The notes under the pieces are model-generated. The model did no database searches and was not told where the DNA came from. It saw nothing but the letters and a program-made list of their open reading frames with translations. Positions 8,689-16,481 of a stretch of 64,000 bases of DNA are shown here, in pieces. The position numbers and the translations under genes are program-made. Origin of the DNA: Massilia soli (GTDB taxonomy: Bacteria; Pseudomonadota; Gammaproteobacteria; Burkholderiales; Burkholderiaceae_D); contig NZ_JAFBIL020000002.1 of assembly GCF_016809835.1 (NCBI RefSeq), forward strand, positions 124,001 to 188,000, given 5' to 3'. Each line of letters begins with the position of its first letter. Positions within the stretch are counted from its first letter, which is position 1.

Positions 8689-9597
8689 CTAGCGCGGCCA
8701 CATCCGGTCCAGCGGCGGCGATCCGCGCAGCCTGTCGCGCCACCATTTCAGCGCCGCGCCTTCCTCGCCGCTGCGCCAGGCCAGATACAGGGTCTCGGCG
8801 CTGCGTGACTCCTCAACTTGCTTCTCGACGAGCAAGCCGTTCGCCAGGTCGCCGCGGACAAACGGCTCGGGCAAGAACCCAAACCCCAGCCCGGCCAACT
8901 GGTACTGGTACTTGGTCTGCATGTCCGGCACCGACAGGGTGTCTTGCCCGAACAGCAAGCCGACTGTACGGGCCTGCAGTTGGCGCGCCGAATCCGACAC
9001 GGCGACGGCCCGGTATTGCGCCAGGTCCGCCTTGGTCAGCGCACGCTCGACCGCCGCCAGCGGATGGGCCGGCGCGACCACGAACACGAAGGACGCGGTG
9101 CCGATCGGTTCGGCGGTATAGCCGCCGCCCGACGGCCCGGCGCCCGCCGCGCCCACCAGCAAGTCGGCGCGGCGGTCGAGCAGCGCTTCCCAGGTTCCTG
9201 ACAATTCTTCCTTGATCAGCCGTACGCGGGTCTGGTCGGCCACGTCGTAGAAGGCGCTGATGTCGTCGATCAGCCCGGCAGGCGACAGCACCGAGTCGAT
9301 GGCGATGGTGAACTCGGTCTCCCAGCCCGACGCGACGCGCCGCACGCGCCGTTCCAGGTCGCCCGCCGCCTTCAGCAGGTGGCGGCCTTCCTTCAGCAAC
9401 TCGGCGCCGGCGGGCGTGAGCGTGACTTTCGGCCCGAAGCGCTCGAACAAGGGCACGCCCAGGTCTTCTTCCAGCTTGGAGACGGTGTACGAAATCGTCG
9501 ACGGCACCCGGAACAGCTCCTTGGCGGCGGCGGCGAAGGAGCCGCGGCGGGCGATGGTATCGACGGTAACGAGCGCATCGAGGCTAATTTTGAGCAT
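8689..9597 (-). CDS. LysR-family transcriptional regulator
   Basis: 302 residues. The N-terminal wHTH is at residues 1-60 (SFAAAAKELFRVPSTISYTV, then LGVPLFERFG); the effector domain follows. It is divergent from the pirin-DoxX-OsmC-pirin cluster, with a 201-bp gap containing both promoters, and this arrangement of a LysR beside a pirin/DoxX pair suggests control of that cluster. It also lies upstream of paoABC on the same strand (214-bp gap), so it might influence that operon too. The former is my preferred target. Confidence 0.92.
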   Translation of the reverse strand: MLKISLDALVTVDTIARRGSFAAAAKELFRVPSTISYTVSKLEEDLGVPLFERFGPKVTLTPAGAELLKEGRHLLKAAGDLERRVRRVASGWETEFTIAIDSVLSPAGLIDDISAFYDVADQTRVRLIKEELSGTWEALLDRRADLLVGAAGAGPSGGGYTAEPIGTASFVFVVAPAHPLAAVERALTKADLAQYRAVAVSDSARQLQARTVGLLFGQDTLSVPDMQTKYQYQLAGLGFGFLPEPFVRGDLANGLLVEKQVEESRSAETLYLAWRSGEEGAALKWWRDRLRGSPPLDRMWPR

Positions 9598-9798
9598 GGG
9601 ATGAGTGGTTTCGAGGGCTGCGGAGCTGGAATCATATCATCGATGGAATCGAACATGACGTGGCAAATAACTCGCTTTTTGATTTTCCGGAGTGCGGCCA
9701 TAATACGATTCATGGACTGGGAACAGGTGTGGCGAGTCTGAAACGCCGGCGCCAGAAATGTTCGATCAGTTTGAACCTAACTTGAAGAGGACGACAAC

Positions 9799-10500
9799 AT
9801 GTTGAAAGTACGCAAAAGCAACGAACGCGGTGGTGCCAATTTTGGATGGCTCAATTCGCAGCACACGTTTTCGTTCGGCAGCTATCAGGACGCGGCGCAC
9901 ATGGGCGTTGGCCCGCTGCGCGTGATCAATGAAGACCATGTGCAGGCTGGCCGCGGTTTCGAATCGCACGGACACAAGAACATGGAAATCATTTCTTACG
10001 TGCTCGACGGCGCACTGGAACACAAGGACAGCATGGGCAACGGTTCGGTACTACGCTACGGCGACGTGCAGCGGATGAGCGCAGGTTCGGGCGTCGTGCA
10101 CAGCGAGTTCAACCACTCCAAGACCGAGCAGGTGCACTTCCTGCAGATCTGGATCATCCCGAACACCGCCAACGACGCGCCAGGGTACGAAGAGAAGCAT
10201 TTCGATGCCGCATCAAAGCAGGGCAAGCTGCGCCTGATCGCCTCGCCCGATGGCCGCGAGGGTTCGGTATCGCTGCGCCAGGAGGCCTCGATCTATGCCG
10301 CCATTCTCGACGGCGCCGGGGCGGTCGAACACGCGATTGCGCCGGGACGCCAGCTGTATGTCCACGTGATCCGCGGCAGCGTCAAGGTCAATGGCATTGC
10401 CGTCTCGGGCGGCGACGCGGTGCATGTCGAGAAGGAAGCGGGCATCAGCCTGACCGATGCCAACGATTCTGAAGTGCTCGTTTTCGACCTGCCGTATTAA
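9799..10500 (+). CDS. Pirin-family protein (YhaK-like bicupin)
   Basis: 233 residues, the length of E. coli YhaK. N-terminal cupin with the metal-ligand pattern HTFSFGSY, GRGFESHGHKNMEIISYVL (His-x-His and Glu), and VVHSEFNHS; the C-terminal cupin lacks obvious ligands. Members of this family include quercetin 2,3-dioxygenases and redox-sensing cytosolic proteins; the actual reaction here is unknown. GAGGA lies upstream of the ATG. First gene of the cluster pirin-DoxX-OsmC-pirin, which suggests a response to electrophile or oxidative stress (inference). Confidence 0.92.
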   Translation: MLKVRKSNERGGANFGWLNSQHTFSFGSYQDAAHMGVGPLRVINEDHVQAGRGFESHGHKNMEIISYVLDGALEHKDSMGNGSVLRYGDVQRMSAGSGVVHSEFNHSKTEQVHFLQIWIIPNTANDAPGYEEKHFDAASKQGKLRLIASPDGREGSVSLRQEASIYAAILDGAGAVEHAIAPGRQLYVHVIRGSVKVNGIAVSGGDAVHVEKEAGISLTDANDSEVLVFDLPY

Positions 10501-10525
10501 TCACAGTAACCAGACAAGGATTATC

Positions 10526-10954
10526 ATGAACAACGCAACGAACAAGTTTTACCCGATTGGCCGCGCCTTGATCGGCGTCCTGTTCGCCGTCTCCGGCGTC
10601 AACAAGATCCTCGGCTTTTCCTACGTCGCCGGCTGGATGGCGAGTTCGGGCCTGCCGATGGCCGAGGTGCTGCTGGCAGCGACGATCCTGCTGGAGCTCG
10701 TTGGCGGCCTGCTGTTGATCACCGGATTCCAGGCCGGGATTGCCGCCGCAGCGCTGGCGCTGTTCCTGGTGCCGGTGACCGCACTCTTCCACGCTTTCTG
10801 GAGCGCTGACGCGGCCGGTTTCCAGGGCCAGCTGACGCACTTCCTGAAGAACGTCGCGGTGTTTGGCGGCCTGCTGATGGTGGTCGGCGCCGAGCGCCTG
10901 CGTGCGGCGGAGCGCGCCAGCGGCTTCAGTTCGCTCGGCCGCAGCGCGGCCTGA
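10526..10954 (+). CDS. DoxX-family membrane protein
   Basis: 142 residues, four hydrophobic segments. It begins NKFYPIGRALIGVLFAVSGVNKI, the typical DoxX first helix with a conserved Arg and Ser-Gly. It sits 25 bp after the pirin gene. I start at the ATG at 10526 with AAGGA about ten bases upstream; the longer frame overlapping the pirin gene has no support. DoxX proteins are small inner-membrane proteins often associated with thiol/oxidative stress or quinone redox functions; the exact role is unknown. Confidence 0.9.
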   Translation: MNNATNKFYPIGRALIGVLFAVSGVNKILGFSYVAGWMASSGLPMAEVLLAATILLELVGGLLLITGFQAGIAAAALALFLVPVTALFHAFWSADAAGFQGQLTHFLKNVAVFGGLLMVVGAERLRAAERASGFSSLGRSAA

Positions 10955-10973
10955 AGCAACACGGTATGATTTG

Positions 10974-10996
10974 ACGGGGCGGCAACGCCCCGTTTT
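10974..10996 (+). terminator. Rho-independent hairpin after the DoxX gene
   Basis: 8-bp stem ACGGGGCG / CGCCCCGT with GCAA tetraloop and TTTT. It stands between DoxX and OsmC genes, so OsmC-pirin may be read by partial read-through or from its own promoter. Confidence 0.7.
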
Positions 10997-11016
10997 CACG
11001 ACAACAAGGAGATGTC

Positions 11017-11400
11017 ATGGAAGTGCGCACCCATCGCGGCGAAGGCAAGCTGCAGCAGGTAATCGAGATCGGACCGCACCGGGTGCTGACCGACGCGGCG
11101 GTCGAGTCGGGCGGCGAAGCGAGCGGACCGGAGCCGCACGACCTGCTGGCCGCGGCCCTGGCTGCATGCACCGCGCTCACCGTGACCATGTACGCCAGGC
11201 GCAAGGGCTGGGCGCTCGACGACATCGCCGTAGCGGTCAAGCATGGCCAGGAAGGCGCGGCCTACGTGCTGCGCCGGACCATCCGCTACATCGGCGCGCT
11301 GAGTGCCGAAGAAGCGCAACGCCTGACCGACATTGCCAACAAATGCCCCGTCCATAAAACGCTGACGGGCCAGATGCAGATTCTTACCGAGGTAGCCTGA
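11017..11400 (+). CDS. OsmC/Ohr-family peroxiredoxin-like protein
   Basis: 127 residues, complete for the OsmC fold. The two reactive cysteines of the family are visible, in ALAACTALTVTMYARRKG (about residue 52) and in NKCPVHKTL (about residue 112). Family members reduce organic hydroperoxides using these thiols. An AAGGAG ribosome-binding site precedes the ATG. It is followed after one base by a second pirin gene, so those two are coupled. Confidence 0.92.
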   Translation: MEVRTHRGEGKLQQVIEIGPHRVLTDAAVESGGEASGPEPHDLLAAALAACTALTVTMYARRKGWALDDIAVAVKHGQEGAAYVLRRTIRYIGALSAEEAQRLTDIANKCPVHKTLTGQMQILTEVA

Positions 11401-11401
11401 C

Positions 11402-12322
11402 ATGAACCCAGAACTTGACACCGCAGTTGCCACTCTCGTTGTTCCACGCACCCACGATCTCGGCGGCGGCTTCAATGTGCGCCGCGCCTTGCCCAACCGC
11501 GACCGCCGCATGGTCGGCCCGTTCGTCTTCTTCGACGAGATGGGGCCGCATACCTTCAACGCCGGCGACGGACTCGACGTCCGCCCGCATCCGCACATCG
11601 GCCTGGCGACCGTGACGTATCTGCTGCAAGGCGAGATCCAGCACCGCGACAGCCTCGGCACCAACCAGTCGATCCGTCCGGGCGAAGTCAACTGGATGAC
11701 GGCCGGCAAGGGCATCGTGCACTCCGAGCGTACCGCCGCCGAGCAGCGCATCCATCCGACGCCGCTGTTTGGCCTGCAGTGCTGGGTGGCGCTGCCGAAA
11801 AGCCATGAGGAAGTCGATCCGTCGTTCCTGCACCTGGACGCGTCGCAACTGCCCGTCATCGAAGGCGATGGCGCCACCGCGCGCATCATTTCGGGCAGCT
11901 TCTTCGGCCAGGCTTCGCCGGTGCCGGTGGCCTCGCCCATGTTCTACGTCGACCTGCAGCTGCAGCCTGGCGCGCGCCTGACCATGCCGGCGGACTACGC
12001 GGAGCAGGCGGTGTACGTGCTGGAAGGCGTGCTGGACCTCGGCCGCGACGGACTGTTCGAGCGCGGCCAGCTGGTGGTGCTCAAGCCTGGCGCGGTCGTC
12101 ACGCTTGGCGCAGGCGGCACCGGCGCCGCGCGCCTGATGCTGCTGGGCGGCGAGCCGATGGATGGCCCGCGCTTCCTGAGCTGGAATTTCGTCTCCAGTT
12201 CGGCAGACCGCATCGAGCAGGCCAAGCAGGACTGGATCGCGCAGACCTTCCCGAAAGTGCCTGGCGAAACCGAATTCATTCCGATGCCGGATATTCCGGG
12301 GCGTCCGGTCAGCTACCCGTAA
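11402..12322 (+). CDS. Pirin-family protein
   Basis: 306 residues. The N-terminal cupin holds the metal-binding pattern DVRPHPHIGLATVTYLL (two His), RDSLG, and GIVHSERT (His and Glu); a C-terminal cupin and pirin_C domain follow (EQAVYVLEG). It starts one base after the OsmC stop. It is distinct from the shorter pirin at the head of the same cluster. A dioxygenase or redox-sensor role is known for some relatives, but substrate is unknown. It ends at a shared bidirectional terminator. Confidence 0.92.
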   Translation: MNPELDTAVATLVVPRTHDLGGGFNVRRALPNRDRRMVGPFVFFDEMGPHTFNAGDGLDVRPHPHIGLATVTYLLQGEIQHRDSLGTNQSIRPGEVNWMTAGKGIVHSERTAAEQRIHPTPLFGLQCWVALPKSHEEVDPSFLHLDASQLPVIEGDGATARIISGSFFGQASPVPVASPMFYVDLQLQPGARLTMPADYAEQAVYVLEGVLDLGRDGLFERGQLVVLKPGAVVTLGAGGTGAARLMLLGGEPMDGPRFLSWNFVSSSADRIEQAKQDWIAQTFPKVPGETEFIPMPDIPGRPVSYP

Positions 12323-12325
12323 CGC

Positions 12326-12356
12326 CGTGCTGCCCGGTCAGACGCCGGGCAGCACG
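12326..12356. terminator. Strong hairpin between convergent pirin and App1-type genes
   Basis: Perfect 12-bp stem CGTGCTGCCCGG / CCGGGCAGCACG with a 7-base loop. The right arm overlaps the last codons of the phosphatase gene. No clear U-run on either side. Confidence 0.6.
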
Positions 12357-13759
12357 CTATCGTCTTCCTTCTTGTCGGAGCGAACCGAGGCCAGCCGGTC
12401 TACATTGATCAGGCCATCGGCCGCCGCATGCGACGCGGCGAACACGCTGTCGGGCGCCAGAATCAGCTGGGTGCCGGTGGCGCTGACTTCTTCGATCAGC
12501 TTGTCGAGCGCATCGATGCGCGCCGGATCGGGATTGACGTTGCGGATATAAATCACCTTGACCTGCTTCGGGTGGCGCCGCACGACCTCGGCGTAAATCT
12601 CCGGGTCTTGTTCGCCGCTGTCGCCGATCAGCACAAACTGCATGTCGGGGTAGTAGCTGAGGATTAGCTCGATTTTTTCCAGCTTGTGGTTGCCGTGGCT
12701 GGTCAGCTTGAAGACCTGGCGCATGCCCAGTTCGCGCAGCAGCAGCGGGCCGAGCGGAATGCCCTGCACGCGCAGAAATTCCACCAGCGGGCCGAACAGG
12801 TGCCAGGGACTGCTCGACACATAAAACACCGGGTTGTCTTCATTGCCGCTGGCGCCGCGCTTGAGCGCGCGATAGAACGCGGCCACGCCCTTGAAGGGCT
12901 TGCGCGTATGGGCGTTCGAGCGCGCCAGCATCAAGGCCATGTTGAGTTTGTTGGTGACGTTGGTCCACAACACGGTGTCGTCGATATCGCTGATGATCCC
13001 GAAACGCGCGCTCGCCGGTGCGACGATCACGTCCGCGCTCGCCCGTGCCGGGCCGCGGGTGTCGGGCAGCTCCAGTTCGACCGTATGGGACCCGCCCGGT
13101 AGCGCTTGCTGCGGCGCGATCTCGAACGAAAAATAGCCGCCGCGGTCCGAGACGGTGTCGTAGGCCTGTCCCTGGAAGTGCGCGCGCACGCGCGCGCCTG
13201 CGACCTCGTCGGATTCCAGCCGCTGGTACAGTGCGACGAAATTGCGCCAGCGGCTGTCGTCGCCATGCTGTTCGCGGAAGATCGATTCGTCCAGCACGCG
13301 GCCCTTTACCCACAGTTTGCCGGGATTGCCGAAGCCAATGTAAGGCACGATCATCGGTTGCCTGCCACCGGGGTCGGTGAGCGTGCGCAACGCCGCGCGC
13401 GCCACCACGCCGGCGGTTCGCGCGAGGCGGTGATGCAGCGCCTGGTGCTCTTCGGCGGCCGCCGGCGTCGCAGGCGCGCGTTCGATGGCCGGCGCCGCGG
13501 GCGGCGCCGGGGCGCTGCCGCGTTCCAGCCAAACCGGCTCGCCGTCGCGTGCGGCGGTGCGCAGCGCGCCTTCGACGGCGCCAGTGTCGGTGGGATCCAC
13601 CAGCGCCGCCAGGACATGGACGCGCGCGCCAGCCGAGCGCAGCCGCGCGAGCTCGTCATCCGAGGCGACGCCCGGGTTGATGTGGAACCCCACGGCGCCA
13701 GCGTCGATGCTGGCGGCGAGGTCGTCAAAACCGCTGCGGGTCAAGATCAGGAACGGCAT
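12338..13759 (-). CDS. App1-like (DUF2183) phosphatase-domain protein
   Basis: 473 residues. The C-terminal half is the App1/DUF2183 HAD-like domain: FGIISDIDDTVLWTN (nucleophile DxDxT, about residue 258), VSSSPWHLF, NHKLEKI, and IGDSGEQDPEIY. Yeast App1 is a phosphatidate phosphatase, so lipid phosphate is a plausible but unproven substrate. A beta-sandwich-like middle region precedes it (VKGRVLDESIF... YFSFEI). The first 100 residues (FLILTRSGFDDLAASIDAGA...) and a Pro/Ala linker are not part of the usual domain. I start at the Met at 13759; a start 33 bases upstream is possible. Confidence 0.85.
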   Translation of the reverse strand: MPFLILTRSGFDDLAASIDAGAVGFHINPGVASDDELARLRSAGARVHVLAALVDPTDTGAVEGALRTAARDGEPVWLERGSAPAPPAAPAIERAPATPAAAEEHQALHHRLARTAGVVARAALRTLTDPGGRQPMIVPYIGFGNPGKLWVKGRVLDESIFREQHGDDSRWRNFVALYQRLESDEVAGARVRAHFQGQAYDTVSDRGGYFSFEIAPQQALPGGSHTVELELPDTRGPARASADVIVAPASARFGIISDIDDTVLWTNVTNKLNMALMLARSNAHTRKPFKGVAAFYRALKRGASGNEDNPVFYVSSSPWHLFGPLVEFLRVQGIPLGPLLLRELGMRQVFKLTSHGNHKLEKIELILSYYPDMQFVLIGDSGEQDPEIYAEVVRRHPKQVKVIYIRNVNPDPARIDALDKLIEEVSATGTQLILAPDSVFAASHAAADGLINVDRLASVRSDKKEDDSVLPGV

Positions 13760-13940
13760 ACACCTTCGTGCGCAAAGTGGATAGGAATGCACATTATGGC
13801 TTACCTCCGCAGCGCCAGTCCGCGCGCTAGAACTGCTCTGTTATCCGACCCTGACACGAGGCGTTTTCCTACGCGTGCGGACCCGGCGGAATGCGACAAT
13901 ATCGTCATTCGAGTAACCCGAAGCGACTCAAGAAAAGCAC

Positions 13941-14228
13941 ATGACCGACCTGAACACAAACCAGAAAAAATACGACCCGAACAATCTGATTGATGCGGTC
14001 ACTGCACGGCTTGCATTGAAAAACGACGCTGCCGTTGCCCGCGCGCTGAAGGTTGAGGCCCCGATTATCGAAAAGGTGCGCAGCAATAAACTTCCGCTGG
14101 GCGGCTATCTGCTGATGCGCCTGCGCGAACTGACCGGCATGAGCGTCAACGACCTGCAGGACCTGATGGGCGACCGCCGCCGCAAGTTCCGCATGAACGT
14201 CCGGCCAGCGCGCGCCAACATCAACTAG
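13941..14228 (+). CDS. Small helical HTH-like protein, paralogue of the protein at 48586
   Basis: 95 residues, no signal peptide. It shares with the 87-residue protein at 48586-48849 the core YDPN..(L/V)DA, L.LKNDAA(V/L)(A/S)RAL(K/E)V, P.I.K(V/I)R...LP(I/L)G, LLMR(L/M)(R/H)E. The spacing LKNDAAVARALKVEAPIIEKVR followed by LPLGGYLLMRLRELTGMSVNDL looks like a Cro/cI-type helix-turn-helix with the usual LR..TG.S...L ending. It is likely a DNA-binding regulator, but the family is not one I can name. It ends at a terminator and is followed by a histidine kinase gene with its own start region. Confidence 0.8.
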   Translation: MTDLNTNQKKYDPNNLIDAVTARLALKNDAAVARALKVEAPIIEKVRSNKLPLGGYLLMRLRELTGMSVNDLQDLMGDRRRKFRMNVRPARANIN

Positions 14229-14265
14229 CGTGGCGGCCCACCGGCCGCCCCAGACCAGTAACGAC

Positions 14266-14298
14266 AAGCCCGGCAGCAGACGCAGCCGGGCTTTTCTT
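14266..14298 (+). terminator. Rho-independent terminator of the small HTH-like gene
   Basis: Stem AGCCCGGC / GCCGGGCT (14267-14274 / 14285-14292) with ten-base loop and the tail TTTTCTTTA. Confidence 0.85.
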
Positions 14299-14408
14299 TA
14301 TTCAAGCGAACATTGCGGAATGTGGCGTTGGACTATAATTTCGGCATCAAAAAATCTCGCCGATTTCCCCGGCTGCGGGCACTGCCCAACGACCGAACGG
14401 AAGCTCAA

Positions 14409-15557
14409 TTGACTGACAAAATCATCGGTCTCGCGAACGCGGATCCGGAACAACTATCGGACCTGACACGGGCCGTGCTTGCGCTGCGGCCGAAGGTTGT
14501 CGACGCCTGGAAGTCCAATGTCCAGTTCGAACTCGGCAGGGCCGATGAGCTGGAACCGCCGATCCTCGAGAACACGATGCCGTCGTTTCACGACAGCCTG
14601 GCCTTGCTGCTGACGCCCGCGTTTCATGGCCGCGGCGAAGTCGATATCGCGGTGGTCGCCGCAGAGCATGGTGGCGAGCGGGCGCGCCTGACGCGCTACG
14701 ACACGACCACGCTGATCCATGAACTGCAGATTTTCCGGCGCGTGTTTTTCCAGGCGCTGCATGACCAGGACGTCCAGCTGACGCCGGTGCAAAGCAATGC
14801 CATCCACGTCAGCATCGACAGCGCGATACGCGACAGCGCCAACGCCTTCGCCGGCGTGCAGGCCGCGCTGCGCGAGCAGTTCGCCGCCGCGATGGTGCAT
14901 GACCTGCGCACGCCGCTGGCCAACGCCCATCTCGCCGCGGAACTGATCCTGCGCGCGGCGACGCTGCCGCAAGCCCAGGGCCTGGCCCGCCGCGTTTTGC
15001 AGAACACGGCACGCATTGAAACCATGGCGCGCGAATTGCTCGACAACCTGCTGTTCGTCGGCGGCGAAGGATTGCCGCTGCGCATAGAGCAGTTCGACAT
15101 GGCGGCCCTCGCCACCGAGACGGTCGAGCATGCCGCCACCTTCCACGGCATCGATATCCGCCTCGAGGCGGTCGCGGCCGTGGGCCACTGGTGCCGCGGA
15201 TCGATGCAGCGCGCGCTGGAAAACCTGGTGAGCAATGCGATCAAGCATGGCGAGCCCGCCGCGCTGGTCCAGCTATGGGTCGAGAAGACAGCGAGCCGGA
15301 TCAAGGTGTCGCTGCATAACGAGGGCAAGCCGATCCCGATCGAGGATACCGAGAGCCTGTTCCAGATGTATCACCGGGCGGAAGCGGCGCGCAGCGAAAG
15401 TATCGGCTGGGGTGTCGGACTGCCGTTCGTTCGCCAGGTCGCGGAGAGTCATGGCGGCAGCGTGCTGGTGTCGAGCACCTCCGAAGGCGGTACGACGTTC
15501 TCGATCGACATGCCGCTCGATGCGCGGCCCTTTGTGGACGCACCGATGGTTGGATAA
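14409..15557 (+). CDS. Soluble sensor histidine kinase
   Basis: 382 residues, no membrane span. N-terminal region about 1-160 resembles an RsbU/RsbRD-like four-helix sensory domain. The dimerisation/phosphoacceptor box is AAAMVHDLRTPLANAHLAAE (His near residue 164). The ATPase domain has LENLVSNAIKHG (N box) and GWGVGLPFVRQVAESHGG (G2). I place the start at a TTG (14409) with CGGAAG eight bases upstream; the ATG at 14313 would begin inside the promoter region just after the terminator. No response-regulator gene lies next to it, so its partner is elsewhere or it is a hybrid-phosphorelay feeder. Confidence 0.85.
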   Translation: MTDKIIGLANADPEQLSDLTRAVLALRPKVVDAWKSNVQFELGRADELEPPILENTMPSFHDSLALLLTPAFHGRGEVDIAVVAAEHGGERARLTRYDTTTLIHELQIFRRVFFQALHDQDVQLTPVQSNAIHVSIDSAIRDSANAFAGVQAALREQFAAAMVHDLRTPLANAHLAAELILRAATLPQAQGLARRVLQNTARIETMARELLDNLLFVGGEGLPLRIEQFDMAALATETVEHAATFHGIDIRLEAVAAVGHWCRGSMQRALENLVSNAIKHGEPAALVQLWVEKTASRIKVSLHNEGKPIPIEDTESLFQMYHRAEAARSESIGWGVGLPFVRQVAESHGGSVLVSSTSEGGTTFSIDMPLDARPFVDAPMVG

Positions 15558-15705
15558 GCAAATTGGACTGATGCACGCTTGCGCGTGGAGTTACACCCGA
15601 TTATGTCGCTGCGATGATGCGGTATTGGCAAGCGGCAGAGATATCGGTAATTTGTACGAGAAGGGTCTTGTTGCGGAAAGAATTTTGGGCACAGCATTGA
15701 AGCCC

Positions 15706-15732
15706 GTCGTTCCCGCTTGAGGCGGGAACGAC
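15706..15732. repeat. REP-like GC-rich inverted repeat
   Basis: 11-bp perfect stem GTCGTTCCCGC / GCGGGAACGAC with a 5-base loop, between the convergent histidine kinase and hemerythrin genes. The gttcccgc/gcgggaac form is like common intergenic REP sequences; it can also act as terminator. Rest of 15558-15743 holds nothing more that I can see. Confidence 0.5.
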
Positions 15733-15743
15733 CTTGCCGCCGA

Positions 15744-16202
15744 TTAAGCGGCGCTGGCCATCAATTCTTCCTTGCGCGCTGCCATCTCTTCACCCAATGC
15801 AACGAGGTCGACCTTGGTTTTGCGCACTTTCGGGAACATCTCGCCTTCTTCTTCCTCGACGTGGTGCTCGATCTGCTCGGACAGCACCTTCACCTTGGCA
15901 TCGTACAGGTCGTCGCCCGGGTCCATTTCGCTGATCTGCGCGATCAACTCCTTGGCGCTGGCATGCTCAACAACCGCCTCGTCCATCAAGTCCTCGTCCT
16001 TGATCGGTGCGCGCACCGCCGGGTAAAAGATCTCTTCCTCGACCTGGGCGTGCACGGTCAGCTCAAGGCAGATCTGATCGGCGATCTTCTTCTTGTTAAC
16101 CTTGGAACGGTCGCTCAATTTGTCGAATTTCTCGAACAGGTCCTTGACCTTCTTGTGGTCTTCGATCAGCAGCGCAATCGCGTCATTTTTTTCCGTCTTC
16201 AT
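15744..16202 (-). CDS. Hemerythrin-domain protein
   Basis: 152 residues, a single hemerythrin-like four-helix domain with a di-iron site. Ligands visible in order: EDHKKVKDLF, HAQVEEEIFYP (HxxxE), VEHASAKEL, and EHHVEEEEGEMFP (HxxxxE). Family members bind oxygen or nitric oxide, or store iron in stress. Very acidic and Lys-rich, likely cytoplasmic. A pair of 11-bp direct repeats (TGTTGGTATGT at 16235 and 16261) lies 33 and 59 bp upstream and may be an operator. Confidence 0.92.
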   Translation of the reverse strand: MKTEKNDAIALLIEDHKKVKDLFEKFDKLSDRSKVNKKKIADQICLELTVHAQVEEEIFYPAVRAPIKDEDLMDEAVVEHASAKELIAQISEMDPGDDLYDAKVKVLSEQIEHHVEEEEGEMFPKVRKTKVDLVALGEEMAARKEELMASAA

Positions 16203-16234
16203 GTGGTTTCCCCTGTGTATGTGGTTAGTTGCAG

Positions 16235-16271
16235 TGTTGGTATGTTGTCAGCGCGGTCAATGTTGGTATGT
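16235..16271. promoter_or_regulatory. Two 11-bp direct repeats upstream of the hemerythrin gene
   Basis: TGTTGGTATGT occurs at 16235-16245 and again at 16261-16271, 26 bp apart, i.e. on nearly the same face of the helix 2.5 turns apart. Position just upstream of the hemerythrin start makes an operator or promoter element plausible. It is not a recognisable FNR or NorR box. Confidence 0.35.
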
Positions 16272-16418
16272 GCGTGGACGTACGCACGACAAGGGATAGG
16301 ACCGAGCCGGGATGTACGCCTACACATGCGCGAGAACGATCGCCACTGTTCTCGTTCTTGCGGCAACGACACGCTGTGCCCGGTCGGCGTGAATTGCACA
16401 CTGACCAGTGACATCGCC

Positions 16419-16454
16419 AAAAAAAATCGCGCTACAGGCAGGGCCGGTAGCGCG
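16419..16454 (-). terminator. Rho-independent terminator of the galactose operon
   Basis: Stem CGCGCTAC / GTAGCGCG (16428-16435 / 16447-16454); on the minus strand eight T residues follow. It is 28 bp beyond the stop of the glycosyltransferase gene, marking the end of galT-galK-GH2-GT. Confidence 0.85.
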
Positions 16455-16481
16455 AAGTTCTGTTGGCTAGCCTGTCCGGCT

